A stretch of DNA of 64,000 bases from Chloroflexota bacterium (GTDB lineage Bacteria > Chloroflexota > Anaerolineae > 4572-78 > J111). Both the position numbers and the translations under genes were made by a program. The notes under the pieces are model-generated. The model worked only from the letters and a program-made list of their open reading frames with translations. It made no database searches and was not told where the DNA came from. The DNA lies in assembly GCA_016860845.1 (NCBI GenBank), contig BOKF01000045.1, positions 4,896 to 68,895 on the forward strand, written 5' to 3'. Below, in pieces: positions 16,009 through 24,301 of this stretch; within the stretch, counting starts at the first letter, position 1, and each line of letters starts with the position of its first letter.

Positions 16009-17664
16009 ATGACGAAGCCCGTTCTGCTGGCTGTGGATGATGACCTCAGCGTATTGAGCGCGATTTCCCGCGATTTGCGCCGGCGCTATGCCGAGCAGTA
16101 TCGCGTTTTACGGGCCGACTCGGGCGCTGCCGGGCTGGAAGCTCTGCGCGAGCTAAAACAGCGTAATGACCCGGTCGCCCTCTTTCTGGTTGACCAGCGC
16201 ATGCCTCACATGAGCGGTGTAGAATTTCTGGAACAGGCCAGACCGCTCTACCCAGAGGCCAAGCGGGTCTTACTGACCGCCTACGCCGACACCGACGCCG
16301 CTATTCAAGCCATCAACAACGCGGCTATTCATTATTATCTCCTCAAACCCTGGGATCCGCCGGAAGAAAAACTCTACCCAACTCTGGACGACCTGCTGGA
16401 CGATTGGCAGGCCAATTACCATCCTCCCTTCAGCGGCATCCGGATTATTGGCCACCGCTGGTCACCCGAAGCGCACCAGCTCAAAGATTTTCTGGCTCGC
16501 AATCACGTACCCTATCAGTACCTGGATGTCGAGTTTGGAGCCGAGGCCAGGCAGGTATTGAGCCAGCTAGAAATGGAGGAGGCCAAACTGCCGGTTGTCA
16601 TCCTGCCCAACGGCGAGAGCCTGGCCAGCCCCTCGCTGCCGGCCCTGGCCGAAAAAGTAGGGCTTAAAACCCAGGCCGAGCGCCGCTTTTACGATCTGGC
16701 CATTGTCGGCGGTGGCCCGGCCGGGCTGGCCGCGGCGGTCTACGGGGCATCGGAAGGGCTGCGCACGGTATTGATTGAGCGCGAAGCAACCGGCGGACAG
16801 GCCGGCACCAGTTCCCGCATCGAGAACTACCTGGGCTTCCCCTCCGGCCTGAGCGGGGCAGAGTTAGCCCGGCGGGCGACGACCCAGGCCAAGCGTTTTG
16901 GCGTGGAAATTTTGGCCCCGCAAAAGGCGACCGGCGTGCGGGTAGACGGTCCTTACCGGATGTTAACCCTGGCCGACGGCAGCGAGATTTCCTGCCACGT
17001 CGTGGTCGTGGCCGTCGGGCTGACTTACCGCAAACTGAACGTGCCGGGCATTGATAAGCTGACCGGAGCCGGGGTTTATTACGGCGCCTCCCTGACCGAA
17101 GCCAGTTTGTGTGAAGACCAGCCGGTGCTGATTGTCGGCGCCGGCAATTCGGCGGGCCAGGCGGCGCTGTACCTGGCCCAGACATCCTCCAAAGTCATCA
17201 TGCTGGTGCGGGATGACTCGCTCGGCAAAAAGATGTCGCAGTACCTGGTCGAACGGATCGAGGCCACCCCCACCATCGAAGTTCTGCTGCAGGCCGAGCT
17301 GGCTGCCGTGCATGGGGAAGAACACCTGGAAGCCGTTACGGTCCGTCATCATCCGGCCGGAACCGAAGAAACGTTGCCAGCAGTAGGATTGTTCGTCTTT
17401 ATCGGGGCCACGCCCTGTACCGACTGGCTAAGGGGAGTGGTCAAACTGGACGAGCGCGGCTTTATCTTGACCGGGCCGCAATTACTGGTGAACGCCCAAG
17501 CCTGGCCGCTGGAGCGGGAACCATTTCTGACGGAGTCCAGTATCCCCGGCATCTTTGCCATCGGCGATGTCCGGGCGAACTCGGTCAAGCGGGTCGCTTC
17601 GGCGGTGGGCGAAGGTTCGATCACCGTCCAATTTGTGCACCAATATCTGAGCAAAGTGAGGTAA
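16009..17664 (+). CDS. Response-regulator receiver fused to glutaredoxin-like and thioredoxin-reductase-like domains
   Basis: The 551-residue protein has a receiver domain (~1-125; acidic pocket DDD 10-12, phospho-acceptor Asp62 in LVDQRMPHMSG, Lys in LLKPWD), a small thioredoxin-fold region (~147-225) and a TrxR-like flavoprotein (~228-551; FAD motif VGGGPAGLAAA, NADPH motif VGAGNSAGQAALYL, FAIGDVR). Neither redox domain keeps its cysteines: the Grx-like site reads SPEA, and the TrxR CxxC position reads GASL. So a plain thioredoxin reductase role is unlikely; an NAD(P)H/FAD-sensing output controlled by phosphorylation is my inference. The next gene, a histidine kinase, starts 3 bases after its stop, so the two are an operon and probable partners. 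Confidence 0.88.
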   Translation: MTKPVLLAVDDDLSVLSAISRDLRRRYAEQYRVLRADSGAAGLEALRELKQRNDPVALFLVDQRMPHMSGVEFLEQARPLYPEAKRVLLTAYADTDAAIQAINNAAIHYYLLKPWDPPEEKLYPTLDDLLDDWQANYHPPFSGIRIIGHRWSPEAHQLKDFLARNHVPYQYLDVEFGAEARQVLSQLEMEEAKLPVVILPNGESLASPSLPALAEKVGLKTQAERRFYDLAIVGGGPAGLAAAVYGASEGLRTVLIEREATGGQAGTSSRIENYLGFPSGLSGAELARRATTQAKRFGVEILAPQKATGVRVDGPYRMLTLADGSEISCHVVVVAVGLTYRKLNVPGIDKLTGAGVYYGASLTEASLCEDQPVLIVGAGNSAGQAALYLAQTSSKVIMLVRDDSLGKKMSQYLVERIEATPTIEVLLQAELAAVHGEEHLEAVTVRHHPAGTEETLPAVGLFVFIGATPCTDWLRGVVKLDERGFILTGPQLLVNAQAWPLEREPFLTESSIPGIFAIGDVRANSVKRVASAVGEGSITVQFVHQYLSKVR

Positions 17665-17666
17665 TT

Positions 17667-19052
17667 ATGCATGAATTGTATCAAATTCCCCTCTTTGAGG
17701 GCATCTCCGAGGCAGAGCTGCAATGGCTGCTGGACCACAGCCATGAAGTACAGTTGCAGCCAGGCGACTGTTTTTTCCGCGAAAACGAGCCGGTCAGCCA
17801 ATTTTACGTTGTTCTTGAGGGCGAACTCCAGGTGACCCGCTCGTTCAACGGCAACCCCACTGTTTTGGGAACCACCCCGCGCGGGATTATGGGCGGTGAG
17901 ATGGACCTACTGAATGGCAGCGTGTCCCATGTAAATGCTTGTACCATTTTACCCAGCCGGCTGATGGTCTTTGAAACGGACGACTTTCGCCAACTCTTTG
18001 CCGCCTGTCCCCTGGTGGGAACGCGTATTTTACAGACAACGGCGCAGCGGATGGCCGGTATTGCCACCGCCACCAAAAATCAAGAAAAAATGGCCGCCCT
18101 GGGCAAATTATCGGCGGGGCTGGCCCACGAGTTGAATAACCCTGCCGCTGCCGCCCACCGCGCCGCCAAAACCCTGCACGAGGCCCTGCCGGCCCTTCAG
18201 GCGCACGCCCTGAATCTAAACTCCGTGGAGACGGACAGCCGGCAGTTGGAACGCCTGGCTGCTTTCCAGCAGCAGGTCATCCAGCGGGCGGCGGCAGCAC
18301 CTACCCTGAGGCCGCTGCAGCAAGCGGACCGCGAGGAAGAAATCGGGGAGTGGCTTGACCGGCACGGCGTCGCCCAGCCCTGGGAAATGGCAGCAACCTT
18401 TGTCTCCGCCGGCCTGACCATAGACGATTTGGCCGAATTGATTGAACCCATTTCGGCTGAATGTAAAGGCGACGTGCTGGCCTGGCTGCACAACAGCCTC
18501 TACGTGGCCGGTCTCTTAAACGAAATTGAGCACAGCACCCAGCGGATTTCCGAGTTGGTTGCTGCGGTCAAAGCCTATACTTACATGGATCAAGCGCCGG
18601 TGCAGGAGGTGGATATTCACCAGGGCCTGGAAAACACCCTGACCATGCTCAACCACAAGCTCAAAAAGGTGACCGTCATCCGCGAGTACGACCCGGACCT
18701 GCCACTGGTTCGGGGGCGCGGCGGTGAATTGAACCAGGTCTGGACCAACCTGATTGATAATGCCGTTGACGCCATAAACGGCGAGGGCAAATTGTGGCTG
18801 ATCACCCGCTGCGAGAACAACTTTGCTATGGTCGAAATTGCCGATAACGGGCCGGGAATTCCCCCGGAGGTGATGCCCCGGCTGTTTGAGCCGTTTTTTA
18901 CCACCAAAGAGGTCGGCGTGGGCAGTGGGTTGGGGCTGGACATCGTTTATCGCATCGTCAGCCAGCACGACGGCTCGATTGATGTCCAATCGGAGCCGGG
19001 CCACACCCGCTTCATTGTGCGCCTGCCGCTGGAAGGACCGAAGTCATCGTGA
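17667..19052 (+). CDS. Histidine kinase with N-terminal cyclic-nucleotide-binding domain
   Basis: The 461-residue soluble protein has an N-terminal CRP/cNMP-binding fold (~1-130: LFEGISEAELQWLL, LQPGDCFFRENEP, GIMGGEMDLLNG) and a C-terminal kinase core: H-box GLAHELNNPAAAA (~150), N-box LNQVWTNLIDNAVDAI (~350), G1 IADNGPGIP, F-box FFTTKEVG, and GSGLGLDIV. No transmembrane segment is present, so it should sense a cytoplasmic ligand through the cNMP domain. The partner receiver is almost certainly the preceding fusion protein (3-base gap). A tandem-unit hairpin covers its 3' end. Confidence 0.9.
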   Translation: MHELYQIPLFEGISEAELQWLLDHSHEVQLQPGDCFFRENEPVSQFYVVLEGELQVTRSFNGNPTVLGTTPRGIMGGEMDLLNGSVSHVNACTILPSRLMVFETDDFRQLFAACPLVGTRILQTTAQRMAGIATATKNQEKMAALGKLSAGLAHELNNPAAAAHRAAKTLHEALPALQAHALNLNSVETDSRQLERLAAFQQQVIQRAAAAPTLRPLQQADREEEIGEWLDRHGVAQPWEMAATFVSAGLTIDDLAELIEPISAECKGDVLAWLHNSLYVAGLLNEIEHSTQRISELVAAVKAYTYMDQAPVQEVDIHQGLENTLTMLNHKLKKVTVIREYDPDLPLVRGRGGELNQVWTNLIDNAVDAINGEGKLWLITRCENNFAMVEIADNGPGIPPEVMPRLFEPFFTTKEVGVGSGLGLDIVYRIVSQHDGSIDVQSEPGHTRFIVRLPLEGPKSS

Positions 19053-19090
19053 AACGTGATGTGTAATCCTTCACGCATCACGCATCACAT
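19049..19090. repeat. Inverted repeat with CACGCAT heptads
   Basis: GTGAAACGTGATGTG (19049-19063) opposes CACGCAT CACGCAT CACAT (19072-19090). The right half is a tandem 7-mer. It overlaps the histidine kinase stop codon and precedes the UBP gene. Confidence 0.55.
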
Positions 19091-19139
19091 TAAGGTTCAG
19101 CTACAACTATACAAATCAAGCATAGAAAGGATTTTCCCC

Positions 19140-19421
19140 ATGCAATGCCAACATCTGGATCAAATTCGAGCGGTAACGCCGAGCGCCCAGGGCTGCGAAG
19201 ATTGTTTGAAAACGGGCGATAGGTGGGTGCATTTGCGTCTGTGCCTCATCTGCGGGCATATCGGCTGCTGCGACTCGTCACCCAATAAGCACGCCACCAA
19301 ACATTTCCACGCCACCGGTCACCCCATCATTAAATCCTTCCAGCCTGGCGAGGCATGGGGCTGGTGTTACGTGGACAAAATTTTCTTCGAGAAGATGCCC
19401 GCAAGCTCTGACAGGAGGTGA
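19140..19421 (+). CDS. UBP-type zinc-finger protein
   Basis: The 93-residue protein is essentially one ZnF-UBP domain: CQHLD, then C..C (CEDCLKTGDRWVHLRLC), LCGHIGCCDSS, HATKHFHATGHPIIKSF and WGWCYVDKIFF. Eukaryotic versions bind ubiquitin C-termini, whereas bacterial stand-alone copies often sit next to the receiver-reductase/cNMP-kinase pair as here; their role is unknown. I start at ATG 19140 (AAAGGATTTTCCCC before it), since upstream codons lie in the repeat. Its stop overlaps the ribosome site of the next gene. Confidence 0.85.
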   Translation: MQCQHLDQIRAVTPSAQGCEDCLKTGDRWVHLRLCLICGHIGCCDSSPNKHATKHFHATGHPIIKSFQPGEAWGWCYVDKIFFEKMPASSDRR

Positions 19422-19423
19422 GT

Positions 19424-20053
19424 ATGAAAATTGCTATTATCGGCACAGGAAATGTAGGCCGTACCCTGGGCACAGGCTGGGCCAAAAAAGGCCACCAGGT
19501 AATTTTTGGCAGCCGTGACCCGCACAGCGAGAAAGTGCGGGAGGTGCTGGCCGCGGCAGGAACAAATGCCAGCGCCGCTGGCATTGCCGAAGCCGGGGCC
19601 GCGGCAGAGGTCATCGTGTTAGCCACCCCCTGGAATATTGTGGAACAAATCGTCGAGTCGTTGGGGAATCTGGCCGGCAAAATTGTGGTAGATTCGACCA
19701 ACCCCATTGCTCCCGGTTTTCAGTTAGCCGTGGGCATGACCAGTTCCGGGGCGGAGCAAATAGCAGGGTGGGCCAAAGGGGCGCGGGTGGTCAAAGCTTT
19801 CAACACCACCGGCTGGGAAAATATGGCCGATCCGATTTACCACAGCCAGCCCGTGACCATGTTCGTCTGCGGCGATGACGCCGAGGCCAGGACGGTGGTG
19901 GCTGGTCTGGCCGAAGACCTGGGTTTTGAAGTTACCGATACCGGGCCGCTCTCTACCGCCCGTTACCTGGAACCCCTGGCCATGCTCTGGATTCACCTGG
20001 CCACGGTCCAAAAACAGGGACGGCAAATGGCCTTCAAAATAGTCAAAAGATAG
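19424..20053 (+). CDS. NADP-binding oxidoreductase, F420-reductase-like
   Basis: The 209-residue protein has an N-terminal Rossmann fold (MKIAIIGTGNVGRTLGTGWAKKGHQVIFGSRDP) and the family segments VIVLATPWNIVEQIV, IVVDSTNPI and VVKAFNTTGWENM. It resembles NADPH:F420 oxidoreductase-type proteins, which move hydride between NADPH and a deazaflavin; whether this one uses F420 cannot be decided. AGGAGGTGAGT stands directly before ATG 19424 and is formed across the previous stop, implying coupling to the UBP gene. Confidence 0.82.
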   Translation: MKIAIIGTGNVGRTLGTGWAKKGHQVIFGSRDPHSEKVREVLAAAGTNASAAGIAEAGAAAEVIVLATPWNIVEQIVESLGNLAGKIVVDSTNPIAPGFQLAVGMTSSGAEQIAGWAKGARVVKAFNTTGWENMADPIYHSQPVTMFVCGDDAEARTVVAGLAEDLGFEVTDTGPLSTARYLEPLAMLWIHLATVQKQGRQMAFKIVKR

Positions 20054-20066
20054 TAACTGATCAGAC

Positions 20067-20166
20067 ATGTCATTTCGACCGAAGTACCCAAAGGGCATAA
20101 AGGAGAAATTCCTAATGCCTATGTGTCGCTTCAGGGATTTCTCGGCCTATGGCCTCGAAATGACAT
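20067..20166. repeat. MITE-like inverted repeat (ATGTCATTTCGA type)
   Basis: ATGTCATTTCGA (20067-20078) and TCGAAATGACAT (20155-20166) are perfect 12-bp ends; inside, AGGAGAAAT and GGATTTCTC are also complementary. I recognise the general TCATTTCGA...GAGAAATC layout as a type of hairpin seen between genes in many bacteria. It fills the gap before the alcohol-dehydrogenase-like gene. Confidence 0.7.
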
Positions 20167-20193
20167 AGGGCTGAGTAGTAACGAGGGATTATC

Positions 20194-21147
20194 ATGACTC
20201 AAACAATGAAAGCGGTTCGCCTTCACCGGTACGGCGAGCCGGAGGTGCTAGTTTACGAAGACGCGCCCCGGCCCGACCCGCAAGCCGGCGAGCTGCTCAT
20301 TCGCGTGCATGCCGCCGGGGTCAATCCCGTTGATTGGAAAACCCGTTCTGGCCGGGGCGTCGCCAGCCGGCTGCCGGAGAACCCCTTTCCGATCATTGTC
20401 GGCTGGGATGTATCGGGTGTAGTCGAAGCGGTGGGAGAGGCGGTCACCGGCTTCAAAGCCGGCGATGCTGTCTACGGCATGGTCCGCTTTCCCCACCTGG
20501 GGTCGGCTTACGCCGAATATGTCACCGCGCCGGCGGCGCATGTCGCGGCCAAGCCCCGCAACCTCGATCATCTTCACGCCGCTGCCCTGCCCCTGGCGGC
20601 CTTGACCGCCTGGCAGAGCCTGATTGAAGCGGTAAACCTGGCCGCTGGACAGCGCATCTTGATCCACGCGGCGGCCGGCGGGGTGGGCCACCTGGCGGTG
20701 CAGTTAGCCAAGTGGAAAGGCGCGGAGGTGATTGGCACCGGCTCCGGCCCCAGCGAAACCTTTCTGCGCGAGCTGGGGGTGGATCACTTTATCAATTACC
20801 AGACGACTCGTTTTGAGGAGGTGGTCCGCGAGGTGGATGTCGTGTTCGACCCGCTGGCCGGGGAAACGCGGGAACGCTCCTGGCAGGTTCTGAAAAAGGG
20901 CGGGGTGCTGGTTTCCATTCTGCGGGATCTATCCGCCGAAACAGCAGCCGCTTACGGGGTGCAGGCCAGGTACGTTTTTGTTGATCCCCATGCCGCCCAA
21001 TTAGCCGAAATCGCCGCCTTGGTGGACGCCGGGCAGCTCAGGCCGGTGATTGACACTGTGTTTCCCCTCCAAGATGCGGCTGAGGCGCACCGCCGGGGCC
21101 AGCAGGGACACACCCACGGCAAGATGGTCTTAAAAGTCGTGGGGTGA
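20194..21147 (+). CDS. NADP-dependent quinone oxidoreductase-type MDR protein
   Basis: The 317-residue medium-chain dehydrogenase/reductase has an N-terminal GroES-like fold (VRLHRYGEPEVLVYED, VHAAGVNPVDWKTRSG) and a Rossmann domain with LIHAAAGGVGHLAVQLAKWKG. No zinc-binding Cys/His set is present, which places it with zeta-crystallin/QOR proteins that reduce quinones or enones with NADPH. GAGGG precedes ATG 20194. The GNAT gene follows after a 2-base gap. Confidence 0.88.
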   Translation: MTQTMKAVRLHRYGEPEVLVYEDAPRPDPQAGELLIRVHAAGVNPVDWKTRSGRGVASRLPENPFPIIVGWDVSGVVEAVGEAVTGFKAGDAVYGMVRFPHLGSAYAEYVTAPAAHVAAKPRNLDHLHAAALPLAALTAWQSLIEAVNLAAGQRILIHAAAGGVGHLAVQLAKWKGAEVIGTGSGPSETFLRELGVDHFINYQTTRFEEVVREVDVVFDPLAGETRERSWQVLKKGGVLVSILRDLSAETAAAYGVQARYVFVDPHAAQLAEIAALVDAGQLRPVIDTVFPLQDAAEAHRRGQQGHTHGKMVLKVVG

Positions 21148-21149
21148 GC

Positions 21150-21653
21150 ATGTCTGAACTGGTCATTCGTCAAGTCACCCCCGCCGACCTCGACCGCTGC
21201 GCCGAAATCGAGGCGGCCTGCTACGGTCCGGAAGGAGCAACCAGAGAACGGATTGCGACCCGCATCGAGGTGTACCCCCAGGGCTTTCTCGTCGCCAGCC
21301 TGGACGGCCAAATCGTCGGCTTTATCAACAGCGGCTCAACCTCAAAAGACGATCTCAGCGACGAAGCGTTCAAAGATATGGCCGGCCACGAACCGCAGGG
21401 CCGGAACATCGTCGTCTTCTCCCTGGCCGTCCATCCCCGCTTTCAAAAACGCGGCTTTGCCGCCGGCCTCATGCGCCGCTTCATTGAGTGGGCCAGGCAG
21501 CTCGGCAAAGCACAGATTTTGCTGATGTGCCGGGCCGGGTTGGTTCCCTACTACCAACGCTTTGGCTTTCTCTATCGCGGCGAGTCCCGGTCCACCCACG
21601 GCGGCCTCCACTGGCACGAGATGGCGTTGCCGCTTATTCCTGCCGAGGATTGA
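21150..21653 (+). CDS. GNAT-family N-acetyltransferase
   Basis: The 167-residue protein has the GNAT fold: LVIRQVTPADLDRCAEIEAACYG, the beta4-alpha3 acetyl-CoA loop (VFSLAVHPRFQKRGFAAGLMRRFIEWA) and the C-terminal YYQRFGFLYRGES. The substrate is unknown. ATG 21150 is preferred over GTG 21144, which overlaps the preceding stop; GGGGTGAG provides the ribosome site. It is co-directional with, and 2 bases after, the QOR-like gene. Confidence 0.85.
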   Translation: MSELVIRQVTPADLDRCAEIEAACYGPEGATRERIATRIEVYPQGFLVASLDGQIVGFINSGSTSKDDLSDEAFKDMAGHEPQGRNIVVFSLAVHPRFQKRGFAAGLMRRFIEWARQLGKAQILLMCRAGLVPYYQRFGFLYRGESRSTHGGLHWHEMALPLIPAED

Positions 21654-21676
21654 CGACCAGCAAGTTTCGTAAAGTG

Positions 21677-21746
21677 TTGGGAAGGATGGAGGGTTGGAAG
21701 GAGGGAAAAATCTCTTTATCCAATCTTCCAGCCTTCCAACCTTCCC
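21677..21746. repeat. Inverted repeat of GGAAGG-type units
   Basis: A left half GGGAAGGATGGAGGGTTGG is near-complementary to a right half ending CCTTCCAACCTTCCC. The unit resembles that of the repeat at 4923. It lies after the GNAT gene, between convergent transcripts. The rest of 21654-21927 shows nothing else I can support. Confidence 0.6.
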
Positions 21747-21927
21747 CTCCGCCGCAGCGGCAAAATCCCCGTTGACTTCTCCGGATTTGGCTTTATACTT
21801 GAAGGTGACAGGTGGGGCGGCAAGCAACTGGCGGGATAATAGGTTACAAAGATGGAGTATATCATTCCTAAAGGGGTGATAAACTTCAAAAATGAAGCAG
21901 ACTCAATAGTTAGCTGGCTGGGCTGAT

Positions 21928-22158
21928 TTATTGGATTGGATACCCGATCAGGCTTAATACTCCATACAGCCCCAAGCTAATCAGCCCGGCTACTACCGGC
22001 CCTAAACGAAAGAGCACTCACATCGTCTGAAAGCGTTTCAACTGCTACAGCTCGATCATCCGGCCAATGGGTTTCACTATCTTTTGTAGCTAACGCGGAA
22101 AAACAGATGAAGCCTGGTAAATGGTCTCGTAGGTGCTATCGTACCATTTGAATTGCAT
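21928..22158 (-). pseudogene. Decayed small membrane protein gene with three in-frame stops
   Basis: From ATG 22158 the frame reads MQFKWYDSTYETIYQASSVFPR, then TAG, LQKIVKPIGRMIEL, TAG, QLKRFQTM, TGA, then VLFRLGPVVAGLISLGLYG and VLSLIGYPIQ to TAA at 21928. The last part is a clear transmembrane helix. It lies 15 bases after the cytochrome c gene on the same strand, so it was probably a small membrane partner of that cytochrome. I read it as a pseudogene; the original family is unknown. Confidence 0.6.
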
Positions 22159-22173
22159 GGTCTGTTACACCTA

Positions 22174-23076
22174 TTAGCGATTCCCGGTCTCTTTGGCCGG
22201 GAGCAATTGCAGATAGAGCCAGACCGCTTTTAATTCGTCATCTGTCATCTGGCTGTAGGTCGGCCAGGGCATATATTGGGCCTTAAGCTGCCTATCCTCA
22301 GGGGTGAGACCTGTACGCAGGGTCTCAATAAACTCCTGCTCGCTCCAATTCGCCAGGTCTCCCCCGGGGGTCAAGTTCGCCGCAGGAGGCCACTCCGGTG
22401 GGACGCCGGGGATGGATCCCCCGGAGAAACCAGACCCATGACAGCCAACACAGCCCACAGCCAGATACTGCCCATAGGCAGCCGTCACCCCTGGGTCCGG
22501 GCTAACCGGCCGGGGCGCCTCGTGGTCAATCTTTTCCGCCGGGACCAAATCAAGCTGCCCGGCCAGAAACAGCACCCGGCCGAGCGGGCCGATGGTAATG
22601 GCCGGGGGTTGGTTATCAACGGGCGGGACGGTTTTGAGATAGGCAATTAAGGCTCCTAAATCCTCATCGCTCAAGAAATAAAACTCCTGCGAGGGCATAA
22701 AGATCAAAGGCTTGCCATCCGGCCCAACCCCATGCCGAATAGCCCGGATCCAATCGGTATCGGTATAACTCCCCCCAATCCCCCCTGCACCGGCTGTCAG
22801 GTTACTGGGGTTGATTTGCCCAATGGCCGGCTCGTCGATCAAGGTTCCGCCCGCCAGATTTTTGGTGTGGCAATCGGTGCAGCCCCGTACAATGGCCACA
22901 TGCTCGCCCCAGGTCACAGCTTCTTCGTCATCTGGAATTTCAACAGGTTCAACGGCAATATCATACGTGGCATTGACCCGCTGGCTGCTAACCACAATGA
23001 CGACAACCACGGCAATAATGATCAATCCGACCAGGCCAGCCAGCCCCAGGCCAAGCCATTTCAATACTTTCTTCAT
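22174..23076 (-). CDS. Membrane-anchored dihaem cytochrome c
   Basis: The 300-residue protein has an uncleaved N-terminal anchor (LGLAGLVGLIIIAVVVVIVV) and two cytochrome c domains with haem sites GCTDCH (~66-70) and GCVGCH (~207-211). Each is followed by a class I layout with Met candidates (LIFMPSQEF and QYMPWPTYSQM). It should carry electrons on the outer face of the membrane. AGGGGG lies about 9 bases before ATG 23076. A decayed membrane gene follows and a SnoaL-like gene precedes it by 28 bases, probably one transcript. Confidence 0.88.
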   Translation of the reverse strand: MKKVLKWLGLGLAGLVGLIIIAVVVVIVVSSQRVNATYDIAVEPVEIPDDEEAVTWGEHVAIVRGCTDCHTKNLAGGTLIDEPAIGQINPSNLTAGAGGIGGSYTDTDWIRAIRHGVGPDGKPLIFMPSQEFYFLSDEDLGALIAYLKTVPPVDNQPPAITIGPLGRVLFLAGQLDLVPAEKIDHEAPRPVSPDPGVTAAYGQYLAVGCVGCHGSGFSGGSIPGVPPEWPPAANLTPGGDLANWSEQEFIETLRTGLTPEDRQLKAQYMPWPTYSQMTDDELKAVWLYLQLLPAKETGNR

Positions 23077-23104
23077 TTGAAGATTCCCCCTAATCGGTTA
23101 TTGA

Positions 23105-23512
23105 TTACCCCATCGCCCCAAGCTGCTGCATCAAGCTCATCATATCAAACTCGGCCCAGCGTTCCACGATCTTGCTATCCGCCAGTCGAAACATCTCAAT
23201 CCCGCTCATCGTGACCTGTTTGCCGGTTGGCGGCAGGCCCATAAACTCGCCGGTATTGGTGCCATTCACGGCCAAGCGAACCACCACCTTATCCCCATCG
23301 GCAATTATATCTTCAGCCGTTACCCGTAAGTCGGAAAAGACGGCGTGATACATACTCAAGGTCTGTTTGGTGCCGGCCAGGCCGGGGGCTACGCCAGGGG
23401 TGGGGTTGTGATCGGTTAAATCGGTGGCGATCAACGCATCCAGGCCATCCAACTCATTGGCGTTGATAACCCCATACACTTTTTGAACAATCAGTTTGTT
23501 TTCTGCTGACAT
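23105..23512 (-). CDS. SnoaL-like ester cyclase family protein
   Basis: The 135-residue protein has the NTF2/SnoaL cone fold: NKLIVQKVYGVINANELDGLDALI, DHNPTPGVAPGLAGTKQTLS, VRLAVNGTNTGEFMGLPPTGK, IEMFRLADSKIVERW. Family members range from polyketide cyclases to uncharacterised enzymes, so the substrate is unknown. A second intact paralogue lies at 24302 and a truncated third at 23565, so this stretch has undergone local duplication. Confidence 0.85.
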   Translation of the reverse strand: MSAENKLIVQKVYGVINANELDGLDALIATDLTDHNPTPGVAPGLAGTKQTLSMYHAVFSDLRVTAEDIIADGDKVVVRLAVNGTNTGEFMGLPPTGKQVTMSGIEMFRLADSKIVERWAEFDMMSLMQQLGAMG

Positions 23513-23564
23513 GGTATTTTCTCCTTATTCGTTGAACTAAATTGTTGTATATTTCAAGTATAGG

Positions 23565-23681
23565 TTATGACTGTTTGGAACCGGTCTCAAAAACTGTTCG
23601 TAAACTGTTCGTAGCCCAATCAGCCAGGGTATTGGAGTTGATGACTTTATACACTTTTTGAATAATCGCTTTATTTCCTAC
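23565..23681 (-). pseudogene. Truncated third SnoaL-like paralogue
   Basis: Read on the minus strand from 23681, the sequence gives GNKAIIQKVYKVINSNTLAD followed by unrelated residues and a TAA at 23565. The first part matches the N-terminus of the 23105 gene (NKLIVQKVYGVINANELDG) with its ATG lost; the rest of the fold is missing. It overlaps the last codons of the VOC gene by a few bases. Confidence 0.6.
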
Positions 23682-24187
23682 TGGCCAGGTGGTCTGCCGT
23701 CTGGTTGGGCAGCCTCTGTCCGGGCCGCCTGTTCTGCCATGGTTTCCAGTAAGGTTGTTTCCGGTAAGGTCAGATCAATGGGATAACTGTCGGGTTGCCT
23801 AGAGGCTAAATTGGTGGGCCAGTAGATCTCGATCAGATTGCTTTCGAGATCACGAAAATAAAAAGCGAGCGACGCCCCGTGGTTAAATGCCGCCTCGATC
23901 GGCAGGCCCTTCTCGACGATATGTTGGTAAAACGCCCGCAGATCGGCCAGCGTCTCAACCTTGAAGGCGACATGAGCCCCCTCAGGGTTTGAGGTAAAGA
24001 CGAGCTCGTGGGCTTCTTCATGGGGCCGGCTGCTCAAAAAAATCATCTGGGCAGAGGGGACATCTACGTTGCTGACAATTTGCATCCCGATCACATCCCG
24101 GTAGAATGCCGCCATTTGGCTTGGGTCTTTGGCGTGTAAGCCGACATGATATAGTCCGGTTACTGCAGGTTTACCTGTTACGGTCAT
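23678..24187 (-). CDS. VOC/glyoxalase superfamily protein
   Basis: The 169-residue protein has the paired beta-alpha-beta-beta-beta layout of glyoxalase/dioxygenase proteins: GLYHVGLHAKDPSQMAAFYRDVIGM, AHELVFTSN, HVAFKVETLADLRAFYQHI, LAFYFRDLESNLIEIYW. Candidate metal ligands are the His of YHVGLH, the His of AHVAFK and the Glu of NLIEIYW. The substrate is unknown. Its C-terminal tail (AAQPDGRPPGQ) may be new, since the stop lies in a paralogue remnant. Confidence 0.85.
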   Translation of the reverse strand: MTVTGKPAVTGLYHVGLHAKDPSQMAAFYRDVIGMQIVSNVDVPSAQMIFLSSRPHEEAHELVFTSNPEGAHVAFKVETLADLRAFYQHIVEKGLPIEAAFNHGASLAFYFRDLESNLIEIYWPTNLASRQPDSYPIDLTLPETTLLETMAEQAARTEAAQPDGRPPGQ

Positions 24188-24244
24188 AGTTGAAGCCTCC
24201 TGGAAAATAGCCGGCGATGGCTGATTGCAACCATACGCCTGTTA

Positions 24245-24293
24245 TGGCAGCCGCATCCTGAGTAACGAAGTATATCGAAGGGTGCGGCTGCCA
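24245..24293. repeat. Hairpin enclosing a CCTGAGTA...CGAAGGG element
   Basis: TGGCAGCCGCA (24245-24255) and TGCGGCTGCCA (24283-24293) are perfect 11-bp arms; between them lies ATCCTGAGTA...ATCGAAGGG. A similar CCCTTCGATAC...ACTCAGGATG phrase occurs at 47012-47045, so this is a dispersed element. Confidence 0.65.
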
Positions 24294-24301
24294 TGACAGC
24301 G

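Noticed and set aside
19046..19063. CGTGAAACGTGAT considered as a parS site
   Set aside because: It shares only part of the parS palindrome, is not self-complementary in the required way, and is explained by the CACGCAT heptad hairpin.
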